Shown here: piece by piece, positions 12,552 to 25,227 of the stretch
Layout: each line of letters begins with the position of its first letter
Numbering within the stretch: position 1 is the first letter of the stretch
NCBI GenBank assembly: GCA_021613375.1
Contig: CM038706.1
Location: 21,146,866 to 21,210,865, forward strand
Source of the DNA: Megaleporinus macrocephalus
Taxonomy: Eukaryota; Chordata; Actinopteri; Characiformes; Anostomidae
Length of the DNA: 64,000 nt
Reading direction: 5' to 3'
Translations under genes and position numbers: made by a program
The notes under the pieces: model-generated
Told to the model about the DNA's origin: nothing
The model's database searches: none
What the model saw: only the letters and a program-made list of their open reading frames with translations

Positions 12552-15500
12552 ATGGCGACATCGGAGCCGGTAAGAGGGGAAGGGGGACGCGGAGTGGGGG
12601 TTCTCTCTCGGTCTGAAATGGTAAAATAAGCGGCGGGTGGACTCGCTGAGGGTCCGCTGTTTGTCGTGGTGTGTAAATATGGGAGAGGCCGCTGGGCTGT
12701 GGTGCGGGTTAGTGAGGAGTAGGGCTGTGAGCGGGTGGCGGGGAGCGGCTAGGCTAACGTTACGAACGCAGGCGGTATTTAAGGGACTTGGCGGCGGCAT
12801 CGCTGGAGACTTTGTCGGCACGAAGAGACACGACAGCGCTCAGTGCTCCATTTTTGGTCACCCATATCTCTCCTAATGCGTCCGTCGGCAACCTTAGTTC
12901 GTTCAAATGAAGCGACTGTGTTGATATTTTCCGTTTAGTCGGCGAGGAGACGCTCCTCTTCAGACAGGCGGACACGTGTGTTCGCTGCTAGCTCGGTTTA
13001 CAGGCTAACACGGGCTACGCAGCACTGGAGCCCGGGACCGAGATCAGCGCTGCCTGCCTGGCTGACTTGCTTTAAGTCGACCAGGGTGGTCGCTAACTTG
13101 GTCAATATAGTTAAATGTGATGATGTGACGGTAGCTGGGATGTCTAAGCTGATCTGTGAGTGCTAATGTGGAGAATTTGTAAACGGGTGGCGCTCTTCTG
13201 CTTATGAATGAACTCACGTTAGCTACATAAGCTAGCTAACCTCCATGGTATGCGAGAGGTTTATGAGATTGAGGTGGTTTTCTCGACAGTAGAGGGTGTG
13301 TTTGCTCCAAACCGAACTCTCTGTGCGCTTCCCTTTTTATATCAGTTAGGTCAGCACGCTTCTGAATAGATAAGCTGCCGTTAAGGACGATGACTTGTGT
13401 TTGGCGTAGTTACATACACACATGCAATTATAATCGCCAGTATTTGAACACATGCCATATTAACCGGGGTCTAAACGACACTGCGTTACAGCATCTGGTT
13501 CTAGTTAGCGGGTACGCAGATCCAAAATCAGATATTTTCCCCGCAAACTGATCTTCAGTGTTGTAGATAACCTTCACCCGGCCAAACGTTAAAGCTCATA
13601 ATGGTCTTATCAACAGTTCTTTAATCAAACTGGTTAAATTACTTAATATGTACCTTTTAATTCCTTAAATAGTGAAGTTTTGTGGGTAAAGTTGCAGACA
13701 GTCTTTTACAGAGAGTTACATTTGATCGACTCAGCACTGATTGCTTGAAACAGTTGAAAAACAGTGTTGTGTTGAATGTGAAACAAAATATTCTCTATAG
13801 GATTTAAATGATGGCCTTTTACAAGAACCCATCAGTAAAATACACTGTAGTTGTTGTCTTGGTGTATGTGTTCAAATGTAATCTCATTTTGTGAGATTAT
13901 GTCTCATATGTGATTATTTTGTTTTTTATTCATTTGGTTAAGATTAAGCATTTCAAGTGTTTGAATGTGCTTTTTATGTCACTAATCTGTAAATTAATTT
14001 TGCTTTGCTCAAGCAGCGAGGAACTGAAAGTGAAGAAGCTTCAAATGATAGTCCAACACCAGCTGTTGCGAGTCCTGAACAGTACATTAAACACCCTTTG
14101 CAAAACAGGTACCTGAAATGTTCTTTTTGCGTTGCACAGTTCCTTTACTTAAAATTTTACCCCAGGGGTCTCATTAAGACTGTGTTTAGGTTGCTGGCCA
14201 ATTAGACATGTTTCTCAAATTAGACCTCAAATCGGTTATTTCCAAGGGGTCAGTTCAGATTTGTGGCCTTACATCACCAACTTGTCTATATGGGTTGCTG
14301 GAGTAACGTCATTAACTATGTAGCAAGTCCCACCTCTTCCCTCGCTCTGGATTTGACATTGTCATAACAGTTTTCAATTGGAATTGCATTTCAAACCACC
14401 TCCAAGTGTGATTTGGATCCAGTTTGCAAACATTGACTATCAAAAATCAGTTTGTACACGGTCTGGATATGAAAAAAAATCTGATTTAGGTTGGCAAATG
14501 GAACAAAGCCTTAGACTCCATGCTGAGGCTGTCTGGCCCCAGTGAACCTTTATAATCTGTACAATTAAAGATTGGCTTGTTTATTATAGGTTGGGTCACC
14601 ACTGTTAGCTTTTACAGACACAAAGCCTCACACGCTGTATGATTTAAAGCTTGCTCTATTTTAGAGTGTACCTACAGCATGTAATTGTGCTGTGTATCTG
14701 CAATAATGTGTCACGGTCGCTTTATTCTGCCTCCTCTGAAAGTCATATGTGAGCAATGCAGTGACAGTCACTGCTCCGTAGGCTGGTGGGAAATGCTGAC
14801 CACACATGTTGAGCTGTCTCTTTCCAGACCCATCGGCCTTACATCACTTACCATTGCTCATCCCTGAAGCGTCAGTGTAGGCATAGGCCTGGAATTGTAC
14901 CCAGCCTGATTTAGGCATTCTTGTTTGTAGTTATGACAAGGCCATTGTAGATAAGCCTTTAAGTATAAACTTAATCTCAGGCCAGAACCACACCATGAAT
15001 TAGAGTTTAAAATGTGGCACCCAGGCCACCACTACCTCCCTTTCTGCCTGGATAAAAGGATAATGTTACTCCATACAATGGCCTTTTGATGCAAACGCTA
15101 TTCATTGTTCTGCAGTTGGCCTAAAAGTTGTCAAGGTGCTTTGTTGAAGTCACGTTTTCTCTATTCAACATGAAGCACAACCAATTTCTTTCTATTAGTG
15201 CTCATGCTAGTAGAATCGCTTAATCCCTTATTCTAACCCCACCAATCTCTCTGCAGATGGGCTCTCTGGTATTTCAAAAATGACAAGAGCAAAAGCTGGA
15301 CAGAAAACCTGCGACTGATCTCAAAGTTTGACACAGTGGAGGACTTCTGGGCGTAAGTGTCTCTGGAATTTCTCAGCACTGGCACTAATCTTTTTAGTAT
15401 TTGTAAAAGAAAATAAGAAGTGCTCACCAAAAGGGATACAGAGTGATCTTTTTATCTGTCCTGTTTAATCCAACAGATTATACAACCATATACAACAACC

Positions 15501-17093
15501 CAGTAAGCTTGGATTTGGCTGTGATTACTGCTTATTTAAGGTACGAGTGAGACACGTTTTGTTTCTGCTTATTACTTGTATGTTAATCATTGTTTGGTAT
15601 GAGCAAGTGTGCCTAAAGAATGACTACAAATTAGCCTTCATGTTCTTCTAAGAACACCCTTTTATTTATAAAAAAAATTTCTTCTGTGTCTCAGGACGGC
15701 ATCAAGCCCATGTGGGAGGACGACAGGAATAAACTTGGAGGAAGATGGTTAATGACCCTCAGCAAACAGCAGCGACATAATGACCTGGACCGCTACTGGA
15801 TGGAGACAGTAGGCCTCCTTGTTTCTTGGAGTTTCTAAGAACTGTATAGCAAAGTAATTTCATGCTCTGATGTTCTAATTGTTCTAATTATTCTATTGCT
15901 CTGCTTTGTAGCTGTTGTGTTTAATCGGTGAGTCTTTCGATGAGGCCAGTGAAGATGTATGCGGAGCCGTGGTCAATGTTCGACCAAAGGGGGATAAAAT
16001 AGCCATCTGGACAGGAAACTGCCAAAATAGAGAAGCTATCATGACGATAGGGTGAGTCACGTGCTTCTTAGTTCATGTGGGTGGTATGACCAAAAAGTTT
16101 GTATTAGTATCAAATTTAAATTTACATGACTCTGCCAGACCTGGTACTGTACCCCATAACAGGTGCCACCTGAGATGGTGGGTCACATTGACAGCAGCAA
16201 AAACATTTTGAGCTGTTTTAATGTGTTGAAGGTTTTTTTGTCTGCTGTCGTGTTTTTTTTTTTAACTCTATAAAATATGCATAGGTCTTCTTTTACAACT
16301 GGAAGCACCAGGATGTTTATTTATTTATTCATGTAGAACAGAATTCAGATTGGTAAATGATTATTGATTTAACTAGTTAGGGCTGTGATGAGACATCACC
16401 ACTGTGACTTGCACATCAGAATAAAATGCTAGTTATGTTGTTTATGTATAAAATAAATGCAGAATTTAGAAATATTTCTGAAGGAAATGGTAGAAATTGT
16501 ATTTTTGTCAGCCATAAGGTTAAATTTCATGTTTTGCAAAATAGAAAAAAAACATAACTGACAATTTATAAAAGTCAGCCTAGCCATGTCAGTGTAGAGG
16601 CTCGCACTTCTTTGGGCTTGATAAAAATGGTGCTGAGTGTTTCACTTCCACATGTCTCCAGTCATTCGTCTGGAGTGTTCTGTAGTTGGCAGGATTTGCT
16701 CAGTGAATGTAAATATGTGCACCGTTATCTCCCAACTTTCCTTTTTTCTGTATGTGTGATGTGTATCCACGAGGGGGCACTCACACCCTGGGCAATTGAA
16801 CGTCTTGTTTGTAAATGACACACTTTCTTACTGCTTTACTGAACAGTATGCCCTGTTCGTCAGTAGAAGAGTTCAGTTCCTAATCCCTTTTAGCATGTCA
16901 TGTCTTTAATTTGCATGTTGTTGGTTGTCCGCTTAAGTCTGATTGGTGCATTGGTTTCTGTTTCTTTCTCTCTTCAAGGCAACAATACAAAGAGCGCTTG
17001 AATCTCCCCATCAAAACCCTTATTGGCTACCAGTCCCACGATGACACCTCTAGCAAAAGTGGCTCTACGACAAAGAACATGTACTCAGTTTGA
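12552..17093 (+). CDS. eif4e1c: Eukaryotic translation initiation factor 4E, fish paralogue (probably eif4e1c)
   Basis: Cytoplasmic mRNA cap-binding subunit of eIF4F. Seven exons: 12552-12569 (MATSEP), 14017-14108, 15257-15352, 15477-15540, 15695-15808, 15912-16051 and 16979-17093, totalling 639 nt and 212 residues. All phases close. Cap-stacking Trp51 and Trp97 with Glu98 (PMWED) and Trp161 (KIAIWT) are present, as is Trp68 in the eIF4G/4E-BP surface (VEDFWALYNHI). The C-terminal KSGST keeps the equivalent of the MNK phosphorylation serine. It differs from canonical vertebrate eIF4E in WTENLRL, the loop after NHI (QQPSKLGFGCDYCLFK) and the ending KNMYSV. These differences, in a fish with a typical class I fold, point to eif4e1c rather than eif4ea/eif4eb; this is recognition from memory. 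The acceptor at 14016 could shift by 3 nt (NAGNAG, AAGCAG), adding one Gln. Confidence 0.85.
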
Positions 17094-18476
17094 AGAAGAC
17101 TTTCAACTTGTAGGTTTATAAAATTACAAATTTACATCACATTAATACTTTTGAGTTGTCAACTACTGTAGTGTCCTTCCTTTTTAAGAAAAAAAAGAAA
17201 GAAAAATGTTAAATATGTAAATGTTGTAATACTCTCCATCTTAAACGATCAGCACTGATGGTGAGGATCAAGGAACATCTAATGGTTTAGACCTGCGAGG
17301 GGGAAACTGCATCAGCTATATGAATCAAGCTAGATGACCATGTTTTAGGCATCAGAAGTTAAACTAATGAATTAAACTTCCCTAGAGGTTCTAAGGCTTA
17401 GATCAACGAAACACCTTTTTCTTTCTTTAACCTTTCTTTTTTCCCCTCCCCTCATGCTTCTTGTCAAGTGTTTCCACACATACAAGAAAAAAAAAAGTTG
17501 ACAACGTAATCCACACAAATTTTAAGGGCCACAACTGTTTTAACACGCTTTGGTTGGAGGTGTTTGGCATGAGAAGTGATTGCAGAGGCGCCTGCAGATT
17601 GACTATCTTAAAGGTTTGTAACAGATTAGCTTTGGTTGCTCTCCCAGTTTAGAATTATTAAGAGTGGCCATTTATTGTTTCAGCTATGCTGGAATTGTGG
17701 AGTCTTGCTTGGTTAGACCTGTTTTCCACTTTTGTGTTAGCCCCGCATCTATTTATGACATGCATTGCAGTTGAACTTGAAAATCAAGTTCCTGTTTTCA
17801 TTTCTTTTTTTTCCTGCCTCTTATTTTCTTTTCTTTTTTTGAAGTTGTTAGCAATGTGGACTACTGCTTAATATAGATCATTTTTTACAGTGTATCATAC
17901 AGTCAGTTCCTATACATCCATGCTTTTTAGGTGTGCTCTTCACCTCTCCCCTCCTAACAACATTGTAAACATTTTTCTAGTTTGCACCACTTCTGTGGAT
18001 GAATTCAGATGAAGAGGTAATCATTGTGGATTTATTTTGCTCATAATGTATCTATCTGTAATTTCAGGATGTCTATTACCTTCTTTCGAGTAAAGGTTAA
18101 TTGCTTTGCATTAACAACAGGATGAGCCGTGCTGTTTCTTAACTCTCAGTACACACAGTACTAATGAAATGACATGAAGTTTACATTCTAGCTGCCCCTG
18201 GCACAGGTATAGGTATAATAGCAGTTTATAAAGGCTGAATTTGCCCCTCCCCCCTCCCCCCCCCAAACCCCTTTTTTTTTTAAAGAAAGTAAAAATGTAA
18301 CCGTGGCTGTTGTGAAATTAGCCCCTGACGTCAGTAAACCACACCTATTATCCTGTTTCCAGACACTCGAGTGGCAAAAAATGAACTGCAGTCATTTCCT
18401 TGCTGTGTCGCAGGTACAAGCCTGATTGTCCATATGCAAATGTCACTGTGTGAATACAGGATGTAGACAAAATAAA
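17094..18476 (+). other. Probable eif4e1c 3' UTR with candidate poly(A) signal
   Basis: Non-coding AT-rich sequence follows the stop. AATAAA at 18471-18476 is a candidate cleavage signal. Within it, 18244-18271 is a strongly C-rich block of four C-runs. Confidence 0.45.
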
Positions 18477-20144
18477 AATAATCCTACAGTCTACTGAATG
18501 CTGTTGTGAATTATGGATGATTTAAGGAGTTGTTCTAGGAGGAAGCTTAGACTAAAGCATTGATTGGACAGATTTGAACCAACAAAGAGTTTCATGTCAA
18601 CGTGCTAATGTGTTTACTGAGCAATGTTGAATTTCAGCTTAGCGGGTTAACTGTTATTGAATATTTTTGTAGTGCTGTTTAGACTTCAGTGAGTAGATTA
18701 GGTCTGAATGTACTGACGATAATAATGTGGGCTTAAATAAATGTTATCGACAGCTAGTGCGTCAGTTTTAGTTCCAAGCTGCAAGCGTGCCACACCTAAC
18801 CGCCTTAGAACATGCCAAGAATGTATTCTATGAGGTTTCATGTATTTGTCTTGTATTCAAAACGCAAGTCAGGAGTTGCTGAATTGTCAAGGCAGCCTTG
18901 GAGCTAGTTCTACCAGTCAACTCGGAGAGCATGGTGAAACACATGTACATCAGTGATTCTAGGTTTGGTGTTCATAGTCATGTGGTCTACTGAAACTCCT
19001 AGACTGATGATATAAATGTGCTCTGTTTCTACTTTTTATTACTAGTTATGGAAGGTGAGCTTACATTTTGTGACTCAGTATCTAAACTTAAACCTCATAC
19101 ATGCTTTTATAACAACAAGCTTAAAGTTCCACAGAGTTCCCCAGCCCTCATCAGTTAACACGGTAGGAGATCTACCAGATCTGGATGTAAACTTTAATGA
19201 TGGGTTTTTGGTGACCTGTAATAGTAAAAGGTATTTCCAAGTTTCAGAGCTTACAAACCTCTGGAGACCATAAAGTACCAGCCTGTAAACAGTGATGATC
19301 ATGTTTAAAGAAGAAATATGGAAACAATCTCTAAACAGATGCATTAATCATGCACATGATGGTAAAACCAAAATCAAAATGCAGCAACCGGCACGGCGTT
19401 AAAGTAATTGTTCTTTAAAGGGTCCAGAAAAGTGCAGTAGTTCTGTATGGATTCATTGTAAGGTCATCTGAAGGAGGCTTTGGGTTCTTTCTCTGTCACT
19501 GGAATTAGGAAACCGTTATCACATGTACTGAAATCTCTAAAACAGGAACGGATATGTACAATACAGAGGATCTTAATGGAAGTTACACCACAAAAATGTA
19601 GCCGATATCCTGAGGATTTTCATTAAACACAGTCGAATCATGTGAGGTGAAGAGTTTCTCAACTGGCTCAAGTGCTACATTGTTCTCTTTGTCCTTCTCA
19701 CCATATATACCTCACATAACAGCAACACACCATACTTCAGACAATCAGGTTTCTGGAGTTTGAGGTATTTGGTGATTAGATTATGATGAAGGATTTAGTA
19801 TTACAGGCCCTTCTGGAGAACTGACCTGCAGAAATGCTGGAGGTGTGAATCTCCCACCAAGGTGGCATTGGCAAAATTGCAGAATTCCAAAAACATGCCT
19901 GCATGCTTGAGGCTCTGGTTTTACTGGTGATCTTCCCTGATCGCCTCCGGTATTCCCAGTCATCGTAAACTTCAGTAACAAAAAACTAGTTTCTTTCAAT
20001 AGCCCCAGGAGACAGTATGTACTGGTACAGTAACTGAAAACATGATGCAAATGTGACTGAGGGGAAATCGTGACACCGCACAAGTAATCCATAACGGAAA
20101 AAAAGTGAAAATAAATAATCTAAGCTAGTTTATACTGCCGCTCA
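18477..20144. other. Convergent intergenic interval and 3' UTR of the TMEM150-like gene
   Basis: Between the 3' ends of two facing genes. On the minus strand an AATAAA lies at 19035-19040, about 1.1 kb past the TMEM150-like stop, and could end that transcript. No coding signal is seen. Confidence 0.45.
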
Positions 20145-23100
20145 TCAGGACATGATGAGAGGCTTCTCTTCGTCTCTCTTTGAGAGAAGTACTGAGAGCA
20201 TCGCTGAGGAGAAAAAATAAAACTCTACAGCATAGCTGAGCTCAAAGATCTCCAGGTTCACGCTGAGTGTCCACTCAAAGATGGCAGAGATGTGCTTGTA
20301 GTAGTAATCCTTTTGGACAAAGAAGATACAGTCTGGGAGGAAAAGGTTAAGGAATAAAGTATAAGGAAGTACATAGTTATTTTTTTAACCTGCTACTCAT
20401 GACGGGCAGAACACAGTATTACAAAGAAAATTTTATAACTCATGTCCTTTAACAGCTCATAAGTCTTCACGTCTCAAAAACACAGTCATGTGACATTATT
20501 CATGTATATATACAGTCCTAGCAAAAGTTCAGGTGCCCTGGTCAAATGGTGTTTTGTCAACTGAAAATAAGTTAACACAAGTAATAAACACAAACAAGAA
20601 ATATTGCCTGTGCATGGTTTTTGGTATGCTAAACTCCACCAATAAATAAATAAAAATAAATAAAAAAGTACTACAGTTGACAGGAAAGTGCCAAACTGAA
20701 GTTCACTTTAGAGCACTGGTTCCCAATCCTTGTCCTAGAGGACCCCCTGCTTTGCACATTTGAGTTTCTAAGTTTCCCCCAATGAGAATGGGACGCAGGG
20801 CTTATCTCAGTAATTTTTTGACCATGACTGCTAATACCTGACAGGCTGTTTTGAGTGTTTCTAACTGCTGATCTCCTGTACCAGAACACGAACGCTAGCA
20901 AAGTATACAGAGAAACAGATGGACTACAGTCTTTAACCGTAAAACTGCAAGTGCACCTATATGGTAAGTGGAGCCACGAGTAGGGAGTTGTATTATTATG
21001 GCTGATCAGTGTATATACACAAAACGGAAATGCAGAATAAAAAGCATTCTTAAATTAATGGTCGTTAATGTAAAAAGATTTTTCTGAATAATGATTAATT
21101 CTTGGTTAATTAATGGTTAATTCTTCACAATTGGAATTCAATTGCTCCCCAATAATATAAAATACAAATGCTAAAAATCTAGATACAAGGGTTTTTGCAT
21201 GATATTGATGATATGCAAGCTATAAAATCAATGGGAGTCACTGTCCGTGTCTGAACTGTGTGTAAGAGGTAAGCAGATGAATGGACCAGTTGTACAGTTG
21301 TGCGCTACAGCGAATCAGCATTAGATCAGCATGTCATAATAATGAAAGGATACAGAGGATGGTCACTGTGACCTGGATGCTGGTGAAGATGATGCGTATC
21401 GGGTAGAGGACGTGCTCCAGTCCTGTGAGGACGCACTTGCTGGTCAGAGAGGTCAGCATAATGGTGTAGAAGCAAACGCACACAAAGCTCAGAGCAGCAC
21501 CGAGGTAATGCAGCAACACCAGCTCCGCCGGCTACGAGAAGAACACAGTAACGGAGGTTCATCCTGTGATTTATTTGATCTGTCTGTGTCACACACAGCT
21601 ACAGGTAATGTTGGCAATGTAACTAATCAAATCAAGCATGATCAGTTATCATTGTTTACAAGATCACAGCAGTGTATTCACTCTGCAGACCTGACACAGT
21701 TAGTGACTCACCAAACTCGTTCAGGGAGATTTCATTTGTGGACACACCTTTGCACACAATTTTTAGAAAGAGCTGATTTGAAAAAGAATTCTTTACTGAG
21801 GTCTTAATGGCCTTTCTATTAAACAACCAGCCACAGATCTATGCTCCTGCTGAGCAACACGTACAGCTTTTACTGTCAGTTTTCCCAAAAGCTTTGATGA
21901 GCTTGACCAGGTACTGCTTTAGTGCAACCAGTAGAAAATGCAAGAATGCAAATATTTAGCAGGAGGGTGGAGCGCTGTTGACCCAACTGTGATTGGGCAA
22001 TGACGTACTCACAGTCCGAATTAAGCTCTGCGGTAGCGCTTATGAAATGTTTAGAACAAGTCAGACACGTCAGTAATTCTACCCCAAAGGCTCGTAATCC
22101 GTGGATCTATGTACATATGACTGTGTGGACAGGACAGCCTTTCAGATTCTTGCAAAACATTTAAGAACTGAGGTTAGGACTTTTATTCTATGTTTATGAA
22201 AAGCTTTAAAGGTAAGTTTTAATTTACAGCAAGTGAAACTGGCCTATTCTGTGTGGGCTATGTATACTTACATTACAGTTTCCAGCCACGAAAGCACCGA
22301 TGGCAGCGACACAACCGAAAACCATGGCAAATTTGCTGAGCAGGGAGTTGATGCTGCTCTTCTCCACGATATGCGCATGATGGAAAATACAGAACACCAG
22401 GACTGCAGACAGACAGGACACGTCCACTATAATAGAGGTTTACTATTGTTCTAGCCACAAGTTACAGGTTCAGAAATCAGGTACAAATTCTGATCTTACT
22501 GATCTTAGCCATGAAGCAGCAGATACATATTTTTATGAATTCAGAATTAATTAGAATACTTCTTTTATACACCAGTGACTGATCAGGTACAAAACAAATT
22601 AAACAAACTGTTTTATAGATCACTGAGCATGGAACCATCAGACCACTTACATAAAAAGGAACCAGCGTTGATTGTAGCACTGAAGAGGGAATTTTCAGGA
22701 AAATTGGTTCCACTCGAGCTGTGAAGTAAGCAAAAGATATGACGTGTCATTCAGAGCCGCTGTAACAACACAGCCGCAGTAGTGAAGCAGTCGGCGCAGG
22801 TTATGGCAGTGGTCTGGCTAACCTTATGGTGGGTACTTTATAGCTTGTGCAACAAGTCTCTGTTTCATTTGTTAGACACGAGTTTCTGTATTCCCTGAAA
22901 GAAAAGAGAAACAAACAAGCAAAAATAAGCATAAATAACATGCAGCAAAAAAAGGTATTTTTACATTTAAAACAAAATAAAAACTTTTTTTGTCTCTGGT
23001 CATACTAAGCAGACCAAGTCTTATCATTTAAAAGGGAACAAAAAATATTTAATATTTCCTAAAAAATGTCATGATGTTTACCTGTCTGTAAAATGTTATA

Positions 23101-25227
23101 TGAGTTTCGATTAAATCAGCATTGCACTGGTATATATTAATATTAAACAATAACATCATGTTTCACCTCCCCTTCCCCCTCAGCCCACCTGTCAGTAATC
23201 AAGCTAGCTCAAAGACCCCCTAAATGTCTTTATGTATGAGTGAAGTTTCAGGCTATGCAAGGATTTACAATGACAGTTTGTACACTTCTACTTACAAATA
23301 CTTATTATAAATAATTATAAATCTTATTAACAATGTAATCTCTGTAACATGGGTATGGTGTTACAGTATAGATCCAATGTACTCAATCATCTTTATTACT
23401 AAAGGAGAATAACTGTCATCACGTACCAGTTACTGAGTGAGCAGACGTGGCTGAAGCTTAGTGCAAGGCCATACCTACAGAAACGTAGACAACAACAAAG
23501 GAAACAAGACAAGAAAAGATCTATTTACTGTTAAGCTTTATTTACGGAAGGTTAAGCCCCTTACCAGCAGCTGAGTTGGACTAGCGGAGTGGTTTAATGT
23601 GTAACCCGGAACTTGCTGATAGTGACTGAGTCAGCCATACAGAGCTGCTGGACACAATCAGCCTTACTGAATTTCACTAGCACGCAATTAGAGAGTGGCC
23701 ACTCAGCTAAATTAGCCTGACCACTGAAAATGAAAGAAGAATGGACAAATCAGGTCATTTAAATAAAGCCAGATCAAAAAAAGGGCAATGAAAGATGAAA
23801 TTTAATAAAGGAATTATTAAAGGGGAACAATTTTCTAATAATTACTAAGTCAGAACTTTTCACAGTGGTGGTGATAGGAACCTGACATCTGAGGAGTACA
23901 ATACTTTGAAAAGCTTCCTCACAGAAAGTTACTACACAGAACGGCTAAGACATTATTTTATGATATTTTTAACCTAAAACATCTTAATAATACAATTATT
24001 TTAACACGTTCATGGTATAGGCATACATGAAGGGTAAACAGTACTCCAAAGGAATGTATTTTTTAGATTTACCCCTAAGTTCAGTGTTGGTTCTGAACGG
24101 TAACTAGCTATATTTTTGTTGTAGACCTCCTGTTTCCGATAACAACCACTGTAAAGCAGTCTGAGAACTGGAGAACTGGAAGTAGTCAACAACAGACTAC
24201 TTTACTTGAAAGCACTGTGAATGACTTAGTTCACACCACAGTGACAGAAGTATGTTTTTTTTTTGGGGGGGTGGGGTGGGGTGGTGGGGGGTTCACTGGA
24301 ATTCCTCTCTAACCAAGCCTTATCTCTGTATTTGGTTAGAGCATGCCACTTGTCAGTCTCAGTATGACATTAATACATAGTGGTGTTGGTTTTTTTTGTC
24401 CTTGGTGAACTGGTTACACTTCATTCTTTCACCCATTAGTGACCCTGTCGAATGACTTTATATATTACTTGATCACAATACAAGATTTAAAACTTTTACA
24501 ACAGAATGCTTTTAATAGCTCTCCATTATTCAGCACAGATGTTACTTATACTGTGTGTGGGTTATTGGAACAGCTCCCAGCCTCATCAACTCTGGATTGA
24601 TGTAGTTACTGAAGGAAGCTAGGCCTTTCCTGTTTCATCAAAAGATATTTTGGACCATGTTTCACAAATAGCAAGCTCTCAGGATCCCCAGAGAAACGAG
24701 AAGTTCTACATGAGATGGTAAGCTCATTTAATTGTCAACGTCTACACTTTAATATAAGACTTTTGTCAATATATCAGAAAAAACAACCTCCTGAAAAACT
24801 CAAACTTAAAATGTAATCTAAATATGGTCCCATGAATGATTCTTCTATAAGAATGGTGTAATTTTCTTATGTAGCTAACTTGGAAATCTTTCAAAAGTCT
24901 ATCTGGTCTTTTCGTTCATCTCCAGGGTAAATGTGCCACCTATGTCACAGTCATCACCTAATGGGGCTTTATGAGAGAGAAAGAATTCACAAAACAGTGA
25001 TCCTGTATTTTAACACAGTTAAAATCTGCTTTAATCTCTCTTAAGACAAAGAACATGCTTCCTTCAGAGCAGTCCAGCACAGTAGACAGAGATCAGACTA
25101 TCATTTGTATAATTGGCCAGCATTATCTGTAACTGCTAAGAAAACGAAAGAGTTCAACTTACACCACCCAGCACCCGATGAACGAGACAGCACAGAGTGT
25201 GATGGGTAAAATAGTCCAGAAGCCCAT
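20145..25227 (-). CDS. TMEM150/DRAM (Frag1/DRAM/Sfk1) family six-pass membrane protein, TMEM150A-like
   Basis: Seven exons read on the minus strand: 25227-25163, 23474-23427, 22894-22823, 22718-22651, 22402-22272, 21531-21354 and 20332-20145, totalling 750 nt and 249 residues with consistent phases. Predicted membrane spans lie near residues 4-24, 73-96, 107-127, 132-154, 173-194 and 203-230. The first extracellular loop carries HVCSLSNWEYRNSC and a TCCT cysteine pair, matching the TMEM150A layout (HVC..NW.Y..SC, then TCC), plus an N-glycosylation sequon at Asn47. Human TMEM150A (271 residues) and yeast Sfk1 act in plasma-membrane phosphoinositide regulation; DRAM relatives act in autophagy. 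Function here is inferred only from family. The family motif GNFQ after the third span is replaced by GNCN. Which fish orthologue this is cannot be settled from sequence alone, so no symbol is given. Confidence 0.8.
20703..20800 (+). repeat. Dispersed fish repeat family C, copy 1
   Basis: GAGCACTGGTTCCCAATCCT followed by a TCCTAGAGGACC segment. Related text occurs near 33845, 41805 (reverse orientation) and 55845. It is a common interspersed repeat type in fish genomes; family name not certain. Confidence 0.45.
23800..23960. repeat. Dispersed repeat family A, copy 2
   Basis: It shares TTTTCACAGTGGTGGTGATA, then GGAACCTGACATC and a downstream CTCACAGAAAGTTACTACA segment with copies near 29990 and 60640. 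It lies upstream of the second exon, in the first intron of the TMEM150-like gene. Confidence 0.5.
24265..24291 (+). other. G-quadruplex-capable G-run cluster
   Basis: Four G-runs of 7, 4, 4 and 6 separated by loops of 1, 1 and 4 bases, directly after a T-run. It lies in the first intron of the TMEM150-like gene, so the pre-mRNA carries the C-rich complement. Confidence 0.6.
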
